Shown piece after piece: positions 1-6,445 of a stretch of DNA of 10,037 nt. Numbering within the stretch: the first letter of the stretch is position 1; every line of letters begins with the position of its first letter. The stretch comes from Alistipes sp. Its GTDB lineage: Bacteria > Bacteroidota > Bacteroidia > Bacteroidales > Rikenellaceae. The position numbers and the translations under genes are program-made. The notes under the pieces were generated by a model. That model made no database searches, was not told the origin of the DNA, and worked only from the letters and a program-made list of their open reading frames with translations. Where the stretch lies: contig JAFYOF010000181.1 of NCBI GenBank assembly GCA_017560305.1, forward strand, positions 1 through 10,037, written 5' to 3'.

Positions 1-95
1 ATGGCAGTTAGAGCAAAAATAACGCTGTTTACCCCCGTTGTAGCCGTGTCTGACGAGGGTGCGATGCCCACATTTTGGGCAAACTTTTTATCCAT
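1..95 (-). pseudogene. 5' end of an IS1-like transposase (zinc ribbon), frame-disrupted and cut by window edge
   Basis: Reading the minus strand from position 81 down to 1 gives a compact zinc ribbon: CPKCGHRTLVRHG, then NGGKQRYFCSNCH, ending at the window edge. Two CxxC pairs about 17 residues apart, with a basic V-R-x-G turn and a G-x-Q-R-Y-x-C stretch, are the layout of the N-terminal zinc finger of IS1 InsA and related transposases. That domain binds the element's terminal inverted repeats. The rest of the protein lies outside the window. The nearest ATG (95-93) is in another frame: it reads M-D-K-K, and a -1 shift, or one more A in the five-A run at 85-89, would join it to K-V-C-P-K-C. 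In the zinc-ribbon frame a TAA stands at 90-88, with no start codon between it and the first Cys. So this is a broken copy, a frameshifted start, or a base error. The family is confident; the intactness is not. Confidence 0.72.
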
Positions 96-112
96 TTCTA
101 ACTCAAATAGTC

Positions 113-120
113 CAAATATA
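113..120 (-). promoter_or_regulatory. Candidate -7 box (TATATTTG) for the transposase
   Basis: TATATTTG on the minus strand fits the Bacteroidetes -7 consensus TAnnTTTG and lies 17 nt before the ATG at 95, leaving a very short leader. I could not find a clear -33 TTTG at the usual spacing. The AT-rich stretch 96-195 between this gene and the end of mrp has no other gene. The outer end of the insertion element should lie in it, but its inverted repeat cannot be defined without the other end. Confidence 0.35.
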
Positions 121-195
121 AGAAAATCAACCGTTTGTCCCTATTTTATGTACTATTTTTGACCAATAAGCCTTTATATCATATAAGGTATAAAC

Positions 196-1239
196 CTACA
201 CCGACGCAACAATCTTCTGTGCTATCTCGCGGTAGTAGCGCTCGACATCGGCATCAATGCCAACCGATGGAGTTCCGCTCTCGGCGCCCTCCATAATAGA
301 CTGCACGATAGGAATCTCGCCCAGGAATGGTACGCCAACCTGCTCGGCATAGCCGCGTGCGCCACCCTTGCCGAAGATGTAATACTTATTGTCAGGCAAC
401 TCCTTTGGTGTAAACCACGCCATATTCTCCACAATACCCAACACAGGCACATTAACCTGCTCGTGGCGGAACATCTCGACGCCACGCACCACATCCGCCA
501 CGGCAATCTGCTGTGGAGTGGATACGATGACTGCACCATCGAGTTTAATCTCCGATATCATAGTCAGGTGGATATCACCCGTGCCCGGAGGCATATCAAT
601 CAACAGAAAATCCAAGCCGCCCCACATAGTCTGGTGCAGCAACTGCTTCAGCGCGCTGGTCGCCATAGCGCCACGCCACATCAGCGCATCGTTGGGCTGG
701 ATGAAGAAGCCGATTGACATCAGCTCGATATCCATACTCTGGGCTGGCACGATGTAATCCTGACCATCCTCCTGCACTGCATCGGGCAGATAACCCTCAC
801 GGCCGAACATCTTTGGCTGCGAAGGACCGTAGATATCGGCATCCAGCACGCCCACACGGAAGCCCATATTGCGCAGCGTGAGCGCAAGGTTAGCCGTCAC
901 GGTAGACTTACCCACACCGCCCTTGCCCGAGGCTACGGCGATAATCTTGCCCACCTTCGTTGTGGTGCTCTCGCGCTTTGGCTGTGGCGCACGGGGTGTG
1001 CCCTCCTTGATTACCACGGTAATGCTCTCCGCCGCCGCAGGGAACTGCTCCCTGAGGGTCTGCTCCACCAGCGACTTGATGCGCACGGCAAATGGATCAC
1101 GGCTCTTGGGGAAGCACAGCACCACGGTGATTTTATCCTCACGCGCAGTCACCTGCTCCACAACGCCGCTATCGACGATATTCTGTTGTGTCTCGGGGTG
1201 AACAATACCCCTCAATGATGATTTTACTTTTTCCTGCAT
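196..1239 (-). CDS. mrp: Mrp/NBP35-type Fe-S cluster carrier ATPase (ApbC family)
   Basis: A 347-residue cytoplasmic P-loop ATPase that is expected to carry and deliver Fe-S clusters to apoproteins. Residues 1-80 form a MIP18/DUF59-like domain (R-G-I-V-H-P-E-T near 10-17). The ParA/MinD-like ATPase domain starts near 98 with a deviant Walker [10 protein letters not shown] (105-113). It continues with [10 protein letters not shown] (133-142) and a Walker B region, [11 protein letters not shown] (212-222). [12 protein letters not shown] (239-250) and [11 protein letters not shown] (268-278) are family signatures. Where most Mrp proteins have a CxxC after ENM-W-F, this one reads [17 protein letters not shown] without cysteines. 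This is the form I know from Bacteroides Mrp, so I read it as lineage-normal and not a mutation. The ATG at 1239 follows the stop of the upstream membrane-protein gene by 3 nt, so the two are probably co-transcribed. It ends beside the transposase remnant, with no obvious terminator hairpin. Confidence 0.95.
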   Translation of the reverse strand: MQEKVKSSLRGIVHPETQQNIVDSGVVEQVTAREDKITVVLCFPKSRDPFAVRIKSLVEQTLREQFPAAAESITVVIKEGTPRAPQPKRESTTTKVGKIIAVASGKGGVGKSTVTANLALTLRNMGFRVGVLDADIYGPSQPKMFGREGYLPDAVQEDGQDYIVPAQSMDIELMSIGFFIQPNDALMWRGAMATSALKQLLHQTMWGGLDFLLIDMPPGTGDIHLTMISEIKLDGAVIVSTPQQIAVADVVRGVEMFRHEQVNVPVLGIVENMAWFTPKELPDNKYYIFGKGGARGYAEQVGVPFLGEIPIVQSIMEGAESGTPSVGIDADVERYYREIAQKIVASV

Positions 1240-1242
1240 TTT

Positions 1243-1692
1243 TTAACAAAAGAAACAATTAATCTCCTCCGAAAATAGTATCACATCAAAGGCAATATAT
1301 GCAAATACAATTGCAATAAAATAAATAGGGAACCAAAAACGATTTTTCGTTTTCCCATTTATTGCCTTTTCGTTTAGATAAAAACCTTTCTTATTATATT
1401 TCAAAAATTCATTACAATTCTTAATTGTCTCAACAACTTCTACGCGTCTACAATAATGCGAATAGAGCATCAATGCAGCAACAAGACTTAAAACAAAATC
1501 AATTAAAGCAAATCCTATTTTTGTCCACATTTCCATTTCAGGCACTTTGTAGATTATAAAACTACATAAAGCAAGTTGCAGAGTCAAATATCCACTAAAC
1601 ACCTTAAAATCGGTATCACTCAAATGTAATGATAATTTTGCCTGATCTTGATGACGATATTTCACCAACTCATATTTAAGATTCTCATCCAT
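1243..1692 (-). CDS. AT-rich orphan membrane protein, function unknown
   Basis: I do not recognise this 149-residue protein. It starts with a charged, probably cytoplasmic segment (1-33). Hydrophobic stretches follow at about 34-50, 58-80 and 118-141, so two or three membrane helices are likely. Between the last two lies a polar loop rich in Lys and Asn (Y-N-K-K-G-F-Y-L-N-E-K). It ends C-F-F-C. No catalytic motif is visible. The base composition differs sharply from the neighbours: the two 60-base lines from 1261 and 1321 have 18 G/C each (30%), against 35 of 60 in the line from 2041 inside the next gene. A heptamer repeat lies just upstream and only 3 nt separate its stop from the mrp start. 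These points suggest an acquired gene that has joined the transcript. The reading frame is long for such AT-rich DNA and the hydrophobic pattern is orderly, so I take it as a real gene. Confidence 0.7.
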   Translation of the reverse strand: MDENLKYELVKYRHQDQAKLSLHLSDTDFKVFSGYLTLQLALCSFIIYKVPEMEMWTKIGFALIDFVLSLVAALMLYSHYCRRVEVVETIKNCNEFLKYNKKGFYLNEKAINGKTKNRFWFPIYFIAIVFAYIAFDVILFSEEINCFFC

Positions 1693-1723
1693 TGCTATTG
1701 GTTTATGATTAGATTCTCAAAAA

Positions 1724-1758
1724 TGAATTTTGAATTTTGAATTCTAAATTTTGAATTT
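1724..1758. repeat. Five phased 7-bp tandem repeats, consensus TGAATTT
   Basis: On the plus strand the units are TGAATTT (1724), TGAATTT (1731), TGAATTC (1738), TAAATTT (1745) and TGAATTT (1752). They are perfectly in phase, and 33 of 35 bases match the consensus. The array fills most of the gap between the nuclease lipoprotein and the orphan membrane gene, and its last base overlaps the nuclease stop codon (1758-1760). Together with the low GC of the next gene, it marks a join in the gene train. Confidence 0.85.
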
Positions 1759-2603
1759 TAGAAGGTCGCCTCCATAACCACCGGATAGTGGTCAGAGATG
1801 TAAGGCGCACCATAATTCTTGTCGCACAACACCTTGAACGAGTGCGCCTCGGCACCACGGAAGAAGATGTGATCGATGACGCAACCTGGGTTGCTGGTGT
1901 TGGCTGCGTTCCAGCCGTTGAATGTGCCACGGTGGTCGGTCACGGGTGCAACCTCGCGCGCGTCGAGCATATCAGCCTTCAGCGGCTCGAAGATAGAGTC
2001 CGAGGTCAGGGCGTTGAAGTCAGCCGTAACAAATGCCGGCATACCCTGAGGTACAATCTCCTCGGCACGCTTCACGATAAGAGCCAAGCCCTCGCGCTGC
2101 GCCACCTTACCCACATGGTCGAGGTGGGTGTTGAGATATGCGAACTCCTTGCCCGTGCTCTTCATACGCATCTTTGTCCAGGTGCAGGTGCGCTTGCACG
2201 CCGCATCCCAGCCCTTTGATGGCTCATCAGGGGTCTCCGAGAGCCAGAATGTGCCGCCATCGAGCAACTCAACCGCCTCCTTGAGGTAGAAGATTGCCAT
2301 ATGCTCACCCGCCGATACGCCATCCTCACGACCTACGCCGATGTGACCATACTCGGGCAGATTCTCCACCAGATACTGCATCTGGTCGGGGTTTGCCTCC
2401 TGCAAGCCGAAGATTGTCGGCTTCTCATCGTGAATCATATTCAGCGATGCGTGCTTGCGCTTGTCCCAATGGTTTTCTCCATCGCCGCCGCTGCAGCGCA
2501 CATTGTAAGAGATGACCTTGATGTCGGCTGTCGCCTGCTTGCCACACGAAAGAGCGCACAATGCCACGATTGCGCAGAGTGCAAAGAGAAGAATCTTTTT
2601 CAT
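1758..2603 (-). CDS. Endonuclease/exonuclease/phosphatase-family lipoprotein
   Basis: A 281-residue metal-dependent phosphoesterase of the EEP (DNase I-like) fold, predicted to be exported and lipid-anchored. Residues 1-20 are a lipoprotein signal with lipobox A-L-S-C (Cys20). The catalytic signatures come in family order: S-Y-N-V-R (Asn34), L-Q-E-A (Glu69), N-T-H-L-D-H (His160), A-D-F-N (Asp195, Asn197), I-D-H-I-F (Asp244, His245) and S-D-H-Y-P-V (Asp271, His272). The active site therefore looks complete. The length suits the single-domain secreted EEP proteins common in Bacteroidetes. The substrate cannot be read from the sequence; DNA, phospholipid head groups or sugar phosphates are all possible, and the lipid anchor argues against a DNA-repair role. 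Its ATG is 3 nt after the folE stop, so it is translated from the same message. The stop sits against the heptamer repeat. Confidence 0.9.
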   Translation of the reverse strand: MKKILLFALCAIVALCALSCGKQATADIKVISYNVRCSGGDGENHWDKRKHASLNMIHDEKPTIFGLQEANPDQMQYLVENLPEYGHIGVGREDGVSAGEHMAIFYLKEAVELLDGGTFWLSETPDEPSKGWDAACKRTCTWTKMRMKSTGKEFAYLNTHLDHVGKVAQREGLALIVKRAEEIVPQGMPAFVTADFNALTSDSIFEPLKADMLDAREVAPVTDHRGTFNGWNAANTSNPGCVIDHIFFRGAEAHSFKVLCDKNYGAPYISDHYPVVMEATF

Positions 2604-2606
2604 ATC

Positions 2607-3212
2607 TTAACGGTATTTGTTGCTGATGAGTGTAAGGAACTCCTCGCGGGTGCGGGTGTCCTTGAGGAAGATGCCCGTGAAGGCCGATGTTGTGGTCGAT
2701 GAGCCGAGCTTCTCGACGCCACGCATCTGCATACACATATGGCTCGCCTCAATCACAACTGCCACGCCGATTGGGTCCAGAGCCTGCTGGATGCAGTCAC
2801 GAATCTGCACTGTGAGGCGCTCCTGCACCTGAAGGCGGCGCGCAAAGCACTCCACCACGCGTGCAATCTTCGAGAGACCTGTGATTCTGCCGTTAGGGAT
2901 ATATGCCACATGGGCCTTGCCCACAAACGGCATCATATGGTGCTCGCACATCGAGAAGAGCTCGATGTCCTTGACCAAAACCATCTGCTGATACTCCTCC
3001 TTGAAGATGGCGGAGTTGATAATCTCGATTGGGTCCTGCGAGTAACCCTTCGTCACGAATGACATAGCCTTCGCCACACGCTGTGGGGTCTTGATGAGTC
3101 CCTCACGCTCGGGGTCCTCGCCCAGCAGAGAGAGGATTTCACGATAGTGATATGCCAATTTCTCGATGCGCTCGTCGTCGTAACGATCCTCGCGAATGTA
3201 GTTTGCTTCCAT
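2607..3212 (-). CDS. folE: GTP cyclohydrolase I
   Basis: A 201-residue cytoplasmic enzyme that converts GTP to 7,8-dihydroneopterin triphosphate, the first step toward tetrahydrofolate (and queuosine-type pterin intermediates). The N-terminal helix region (about 13-55) carries E-D-P-E-R-E-G-L and T-P-x-R-V-A-K. The zinc ligands are Cys89 and His92 in M-C-E-H-H-M-M-P-F and Cys160 in H-M-C-M-Q-M-R-G-V. His91 and His158 occupy the usual catalytic neighbourhood. [10 protein letters not shown] (112-121) and the [11 protein letters not shown] stretch are further family signatures. The length is normal for a bacterial type IA enzyme. The ATG at 3212 is the only sensible start: it gives a normal N-terminus and lies about 18 nt after a candidate -7 box. 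The nuclease lipoprotein follows after 3 nt. No other folate genes are present here. Confidence 0.97.
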   Translation of the reverse strand: MEANYIREDRYDDERIEKLAYHYREILSLLGEDPEREGLIKTPQRVAKAMSFVTKGYSQDPIEIINSAIFKEEYQQMVLVKDIELFSMCEHHMMPFVGKAHVAYIPNGRITGLSKIARVVECFARRLQVQERLTVQIRDCIQQALDPIGVAVVIEASHMCMQMRGVEKLGSSTTTSAFTGIFLKDTRTREEFLTLISNKYR

Positions 3213-3228
3213 TGCTGTATTCTTTATG

Positions 3229-3236
3229 CAAATATA
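3229..3236 (-). promoter_or_regulatory. Candidate -7 box (TATATTTG) for folE
   Basis: In the 42-bp gap between the MBOAT stop and the folE start, the minus strand reads TATATTTG, matching the Bacteroidetes -7 consensus TAnnTTTG. Transcription would start near 3223, giving a leader of about 10 nt. A TTTG lies upstream, but only about 11 nt away, which is too close for a standard -33 element. It suggests that folE and the genes after it can be transcribed independently of the acyltransferase unit. Confidence 0.4.
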
Positions 3237-3254
3237 CGAAATAAATTCAAATTT

Positions 3255-4760
3255 CTAGAACTGGAAATAGATAAAGGGCTGGATGTCGCTCGACTTAACC
3301 TGCATCACGCACCACGCCGTCACCGCTAGCAGAGCCACCTGCCACCAGAAACCTGCGCTGCCCACCCTTGACATCATATCCTCGTCAATCTTGCGGGGGA
3401 TGAAGTGCATCACATAGCCCAGCACGATGAGTGCCATCACAGCCTTGTAGCCCTCGACCACCTGCGGGATGATTGCGGGGTTGAAGTTGTAGGCTATCTG
3501 ATGGAGCATCAACTGCACGGTCTGCATATCCTCGGCACGGAACAGAAGCCAGCCCAGACAGACCACATTGAAGGTGATGACCCAGCCAAAGATACGCACC
3601 ACGGGGTTCATATCCTCGCCCTTGGACTTTGCCCACGGGATGATTGCCATCCACATCTTATGCACCGCCAGCGCCACGCCGTGCAGCGCACCCCACAACA
3701 CAAATCTTATTGCTGCGCCGTGCCACAAGCCGCCCAGCACCATTGTCAGCAGCAGGTTGAGATAGGTCCTCAACTTACCCTTGCGGTTACCGCCGAGCGA
3801 GATGTAGAGGTAGTCGCGCAACCAGCTCGAGAGCGAGATGTGCCATCTGCGCCAGAACTCGGTGATGGTAGCCGACTTATATGGGGCGTCAAAGTTCTTG
3901 GGGAAGCGGAAGCCCAGCAGCAGGGCGATACCGATAGCCATATCCGAGTAGCCCGAGAAGTCGCAGTAAATCTGCAGGGCATAGCCGTAGATGCCCATCA
4001 GGCACTCGAAGCCAGAGTACAGGCCCGGCTCGTCGAAGATGCGGTCGACGAAGTTCAGCGAGATGTAGTCCGAGATTATCGCCTTCTTAATCAAACCGAT
4101 GATTATCAAGCCGATAGCCATACCAAACATTCGCTGCGTCACCTCCACGGGTTTGCGTATCTGGGGAATGAAATCCTTGGCTCGCACGATAGGTCCAGCC
4201 ACCAGCTGCGGGAAGAACGAGAGGTAGAAGATGTAGTCAATCCACCTGTCCAGCGGCTTGATTGCACCGCGGTAGACATCTATCGTATAACTCATCGACT
4301 GGAACACAAAGAACGAGATTCCCACGGGCAGGAAGATGTTCTGAAAATCCAGAAATCCAGCGCCCACGATGCTGTTGGCTATCTCCACGAAGAAGTTGGT
4401 GTACTTGAAGTAGCCGAGCATACCGAGGTTGATTACAACCGATGCCGCCACCCAGCGGCGCTTCGTGCGTTCATCCTGCGTGCGGGCTATGGAGTGGGCT
4501 ATCAGGTAGTCGCTCACCGCCGCAAAGACCAGCAGCAGGAAGTAGATTCCGCTCGACTTATAATAGAAGAACAGAGAGAACGCCACCACATAGAGTATGC
4601 GCAGCGTAGTGGTGCGGCGCAAGAGGATGTAGAGCGAGAGGAACGCCACGAATAAAAACAGAAAAAGCCCGCTGTTGAAAATCAGCGGAGCCGTGCTGTT
4701 GTAGCGAAGCAACTCTTCTATGCGTGAAAATATCTCTGCAAACTGCTCGTTCATTGTCAT
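3255..4760 (-). CDS. MBOAT-family membrane-bound O-acyltransferase (AlgI/DltB-like)
   Basis: A 501-residue polytopic inner-membrane protein with roughly ten or more hydrophobic helices. It is expected to take an acyl group from a cytoplasmic donor and pass it across the membrane to an envelope polymer or partner protein. The MBOAT signatures are clear: F-F-P-Q-L-V-A-G-P-I-V-R (182-193), Y-C-D-F-S-G-Y-S-D-M-A-I-G (265-277), E-F-W-R-R-W-H-I-S-L-S-S-W (301-313, His307) and G-G-L-W-H-G-A (343-349). His347 in the last is the conserved catalytic His, with W-G-x-x-H-G following at 356-361. The length is typical of the AlgI group. The ATG at 4760 is 2 nt after the SGNH hydrolase stop; an alternative ATG two codons later would remove only M-T. 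This tight coupling with an SGNH enzyme is the known arrangement of envelope O-acetylation systems (AlgI/AlgJ, DltB/DltD, PatA/PatB). The acceptor is unknown. Confidence 0.93.
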   Translation of the reverse strand: MTMNEQFAEIFSRIEELLRYNSTAPLIFNSGLFLFLFVAFLSLYILLRRTTTLRILYVVAFSLFFYYKSSGIYFLLLVFAAVSDYLIAHSIARTQDERTKRRWVAASVVINLGMLGYFKYTNFFVEIANSIVGAGFLDFQNIFLPVGISFFVFQSMSYTIDVYRGAIKPLDRWIDYIFYLSFFPQLVAGPIVRAKDFIPQIRKPVEVTQRMFGMAIGLIIIGLIKKAIISDYISLNFVDRIFDEPGLYSGFECLMGIYGYALQIYCDFSGYSDMAIGIALLLGFRFPKNFDAPYKSATITEFWRRWHISLSSWLRDYLYISLGGNRKGKLRTYLNLLLTMVLGGLWHGAAIRFVLWGALHGVALAVHKMWMAIIPWAKSKGEDMNPVVRIFGWVITFNVVCLGWLLFRAEDMQTVQLMLHQIAYNFNPAIIPQVVEGYKAVMALIVLGYVMHFIPRKIDEDMMSRVGSAGFWWQVALLAVTAWCVMQVKSSDIQPFIYFQF

Positions 4761-4762
4761 TT

Positions 4763-6445
4763 CTATAAAATATCATCCTCACCGCCGAGGCTCTCGACCT
4801 CGACCTTCAGCACCTCGCCCTCGATGCTCATCTTGTTGACTGGCTCAATCTCGATAGGCTTGGTCAGCAGAGGCTGCTTTCTTTCAATGCGGTCACGCAT
4901 CGAGGCGCAATACTCCTCGGCACCCTTCAGCAGGGCATAGTACAATTCGCGCGCAATCTGCGCTCCGCCAGCGTAGTTGATGTGGGTGTAGTCCTTGCCC
5001 GCCCAGCCGTTGGTGACGAATGTTGACATACCACCCAACTGCTGCATCGCAGCATAGGTGTCCCAGAACGCCACGCCACACTTCTCTGCCGCAGTGCGCT
5101 GCCAGCGGGTCAAATCCTTCGCCGCAGTCATAGGCACGATGCCCGACTCGTTCTTCTGCGAGCGGTCGCTCACGCCCATCACCAGCACAGCCGCCTCGGG
5201 GAAGCAACTCTGTACATACTGCACCATCTTCTCCACCTGCTCGGCATAGAGCGAGTAGTTGTGGCGCTCGGCCTGCATAATGTTGAGACCATACTGCAAC
5301 ACTACCAAATCGTAGGGACGCATAGTGTTAATCTGCGCATTCACTGACGCATTGCTCCAGAACATAGCCTGACCGTTGTTGCTGCGCACCGAGAGGTTAT
5401 CCACCGCCACGCCCTTCACATCGTCAAACTCGGCACCGATGCCCGTAAAGCCCGAAGCACCGCTCAACACCTTCATCTCCAGCGAGTTGATGCGCTCGTT
5501 CTCGATGACAATCTGCCTTACCTCCTCGCCCGCAACGAACGAGAATGTGCGCTCCTCGCCATCATCCAGACGCACGCTCAGTTCGGCATCCTCACGGCAG
5601 ATGAAGAGCAGTCGCGCACGGCGGCACTCGTCGGCGTGACGACGCTTCTGGGTCATCTCCCAGCGTGTCGAAGCACCATCGCCCGCCTTTGCCACCCAGC
5701 CCGAGACGAAGAAGTCACCCGAGTATGGCTCGGGGGCAGATTTGCGCTGCATAATGTTGTATGAGGTCCACCCCTTCGAGGTGGTCTTGATGGTCTGTCG
5801 GAAGCCCGTGAACGGCGAAGCCACAGGGGCATAGCCCACGCCGCCGCCCGAGAATGTATCCTGCAACAACTCACGCAGGTCGGCTGTGAGAATGTCGCCC
5901 TCAACGAAGGAATCACCCATAAATGCCACTCGCACCTGCTCCTTGCCCGCCAGCAGCTTATCGTACAGGCGGTCGAGCGAGTTGTTCTCCTCGGCGTAGA
6001 ACTTTTCTATGCGGATGATGCGCTCATCATCGGGCAGGATACCCGAAAAATCAGCCGTTGGAAGTTCATCCAGCGAAGGCGATTTCTCCTCCTGCAGGAT
6101 ATACTCCTCGCCACCCGAAGGCTGCTCCTCGAAGATGCCCTCCCACGATGCCGAAGTGGCCTCGCCCGTAGGTGATGCCTGCGCCGTGGTCTGCTTCACC
6201 TGCGCTGCAACCTGCTCTAAATCAACCTCAAACTCCTCGACATTGATTTCAGGTTGTTCCTCGGCAAGCAGTTCATTTTCAGGCTTTTCGTCAAGGTCTA
6301 TCACATCGGAAATCACGCTGGCACGACGCAACGACACACCCCCCGCCTCAAGCGGTGGCACGAAACTCACGACGATGAGCACCGCCAGCGTAGCCGCCAG
6401 CACCATCCATCCACGCACAGCGTAATCTTTACCCGAATTAGTCAT
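4763..6445 (-). CDS. Membrane-anchored periplasmic SGNH/GDSL hydrolase, partner of the MBOAT protein
   Basis: A 560-residue protein with one N-terminal membrane helix (about 12-30) and then an acidic, Glu-rich linker to about residue 145. The SGNH domain begins with F-M-G-D-S-F-V-E-G-D (175-184), where Ser179 is the nucleophile. Q-Y-G-L-N (384-388) supplies the block III Asn, and K-D-Y-T-H-I-N (484-490) supplies the Asp485/His488 pair. The catalytic set is thus complete. The nucleophile-to-Asn distance (about 209 residues) is much longer than in a minimal SGNH domain. The extra part, roughly 240-345, is rich in alternating hydrophobic residues and looks like an inserted beta-sandwich. An acidic tail follows His488. 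The likely role is transfer of acyl groups to, or removal from, a periplasmic glycan together with MBOAT. The start overlaps the end of the metallopeptidase gene by 8 nt (ATGACTAA), which indicates translational coupling. The SGNH assignment is firm; the substrate is inferred. Confidence 0.88.
   Translation of the reverse strand: MTNSGKDYAVRGWMVLAATLAVLIVVSFVPPLEAGGVSLRRASVISDVIDLDEKPENELLAEEQPEINVEEFEVDLEQVAAQVKQTTAQASPTGEATSASWEGIFEEQPSGGEEYILQEEKSPSLDELPTADFSGILPDDERIIRIEKFYAEENNSLDRLYDKLLAGKEQVRVAFMGDSFVEGDILTADLRELLQDTFSGGGVGYAPVASPFTGFRQTIKTTSKGWTSYNIMQRKSAPEPYSGDFFVSGWVAKAGDGASTRWEMTQKRRHADECRRARLLFICREDAELSVRLDDGEERTFSFVAGEEVRQIVIENERINSLEMKVLSGASGFTGIGAEFDDVKGVAVDNLSVRSNNGQAMFWSNASVNAQINTMRPYDLVVLQYGLNIMQAERHNYSLYAEQVEKMVQYVQSCFPEAAVLVMGVSDRSQKNESGIVPMTAAKDLTRWQRTAAEKCGVAFWDTYAAMQQLGGMSTFVTNGWAGKDYTHINYAGGAQIARELYYALLKGAEEYCASMRDRIERKQPLLTKPIEIEPVNKMSIEGEVLKVEVESLGGEDDIL

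Noticed and set aside
1..162. Plus-strand reading frame of 53 codons starting at the first base
   Set aside because: It is antisense to the zinc ribbon, whose four cysteines and family spacing are a much stronger signal, and its product has no recognisable feature.
3405..4655. Long plus-strand open frame of 416 codons antisense to the MBOAT gene
   Set aside because: The minus-strand frame carries full MBOAT motifs, while the plus-strand product is His-, Glu- and Gln-rich without domain pattern. It is a shadow caused by GC-biased codon use.
4763..6445. SGNH protein as a simple secreted esterase or lipase
   Set aside because: It has an uncleaved-looking N-terminal membrane helix, a long tether and a tightly coupled MBOAT gene, which fit an envelope acylation partner better.
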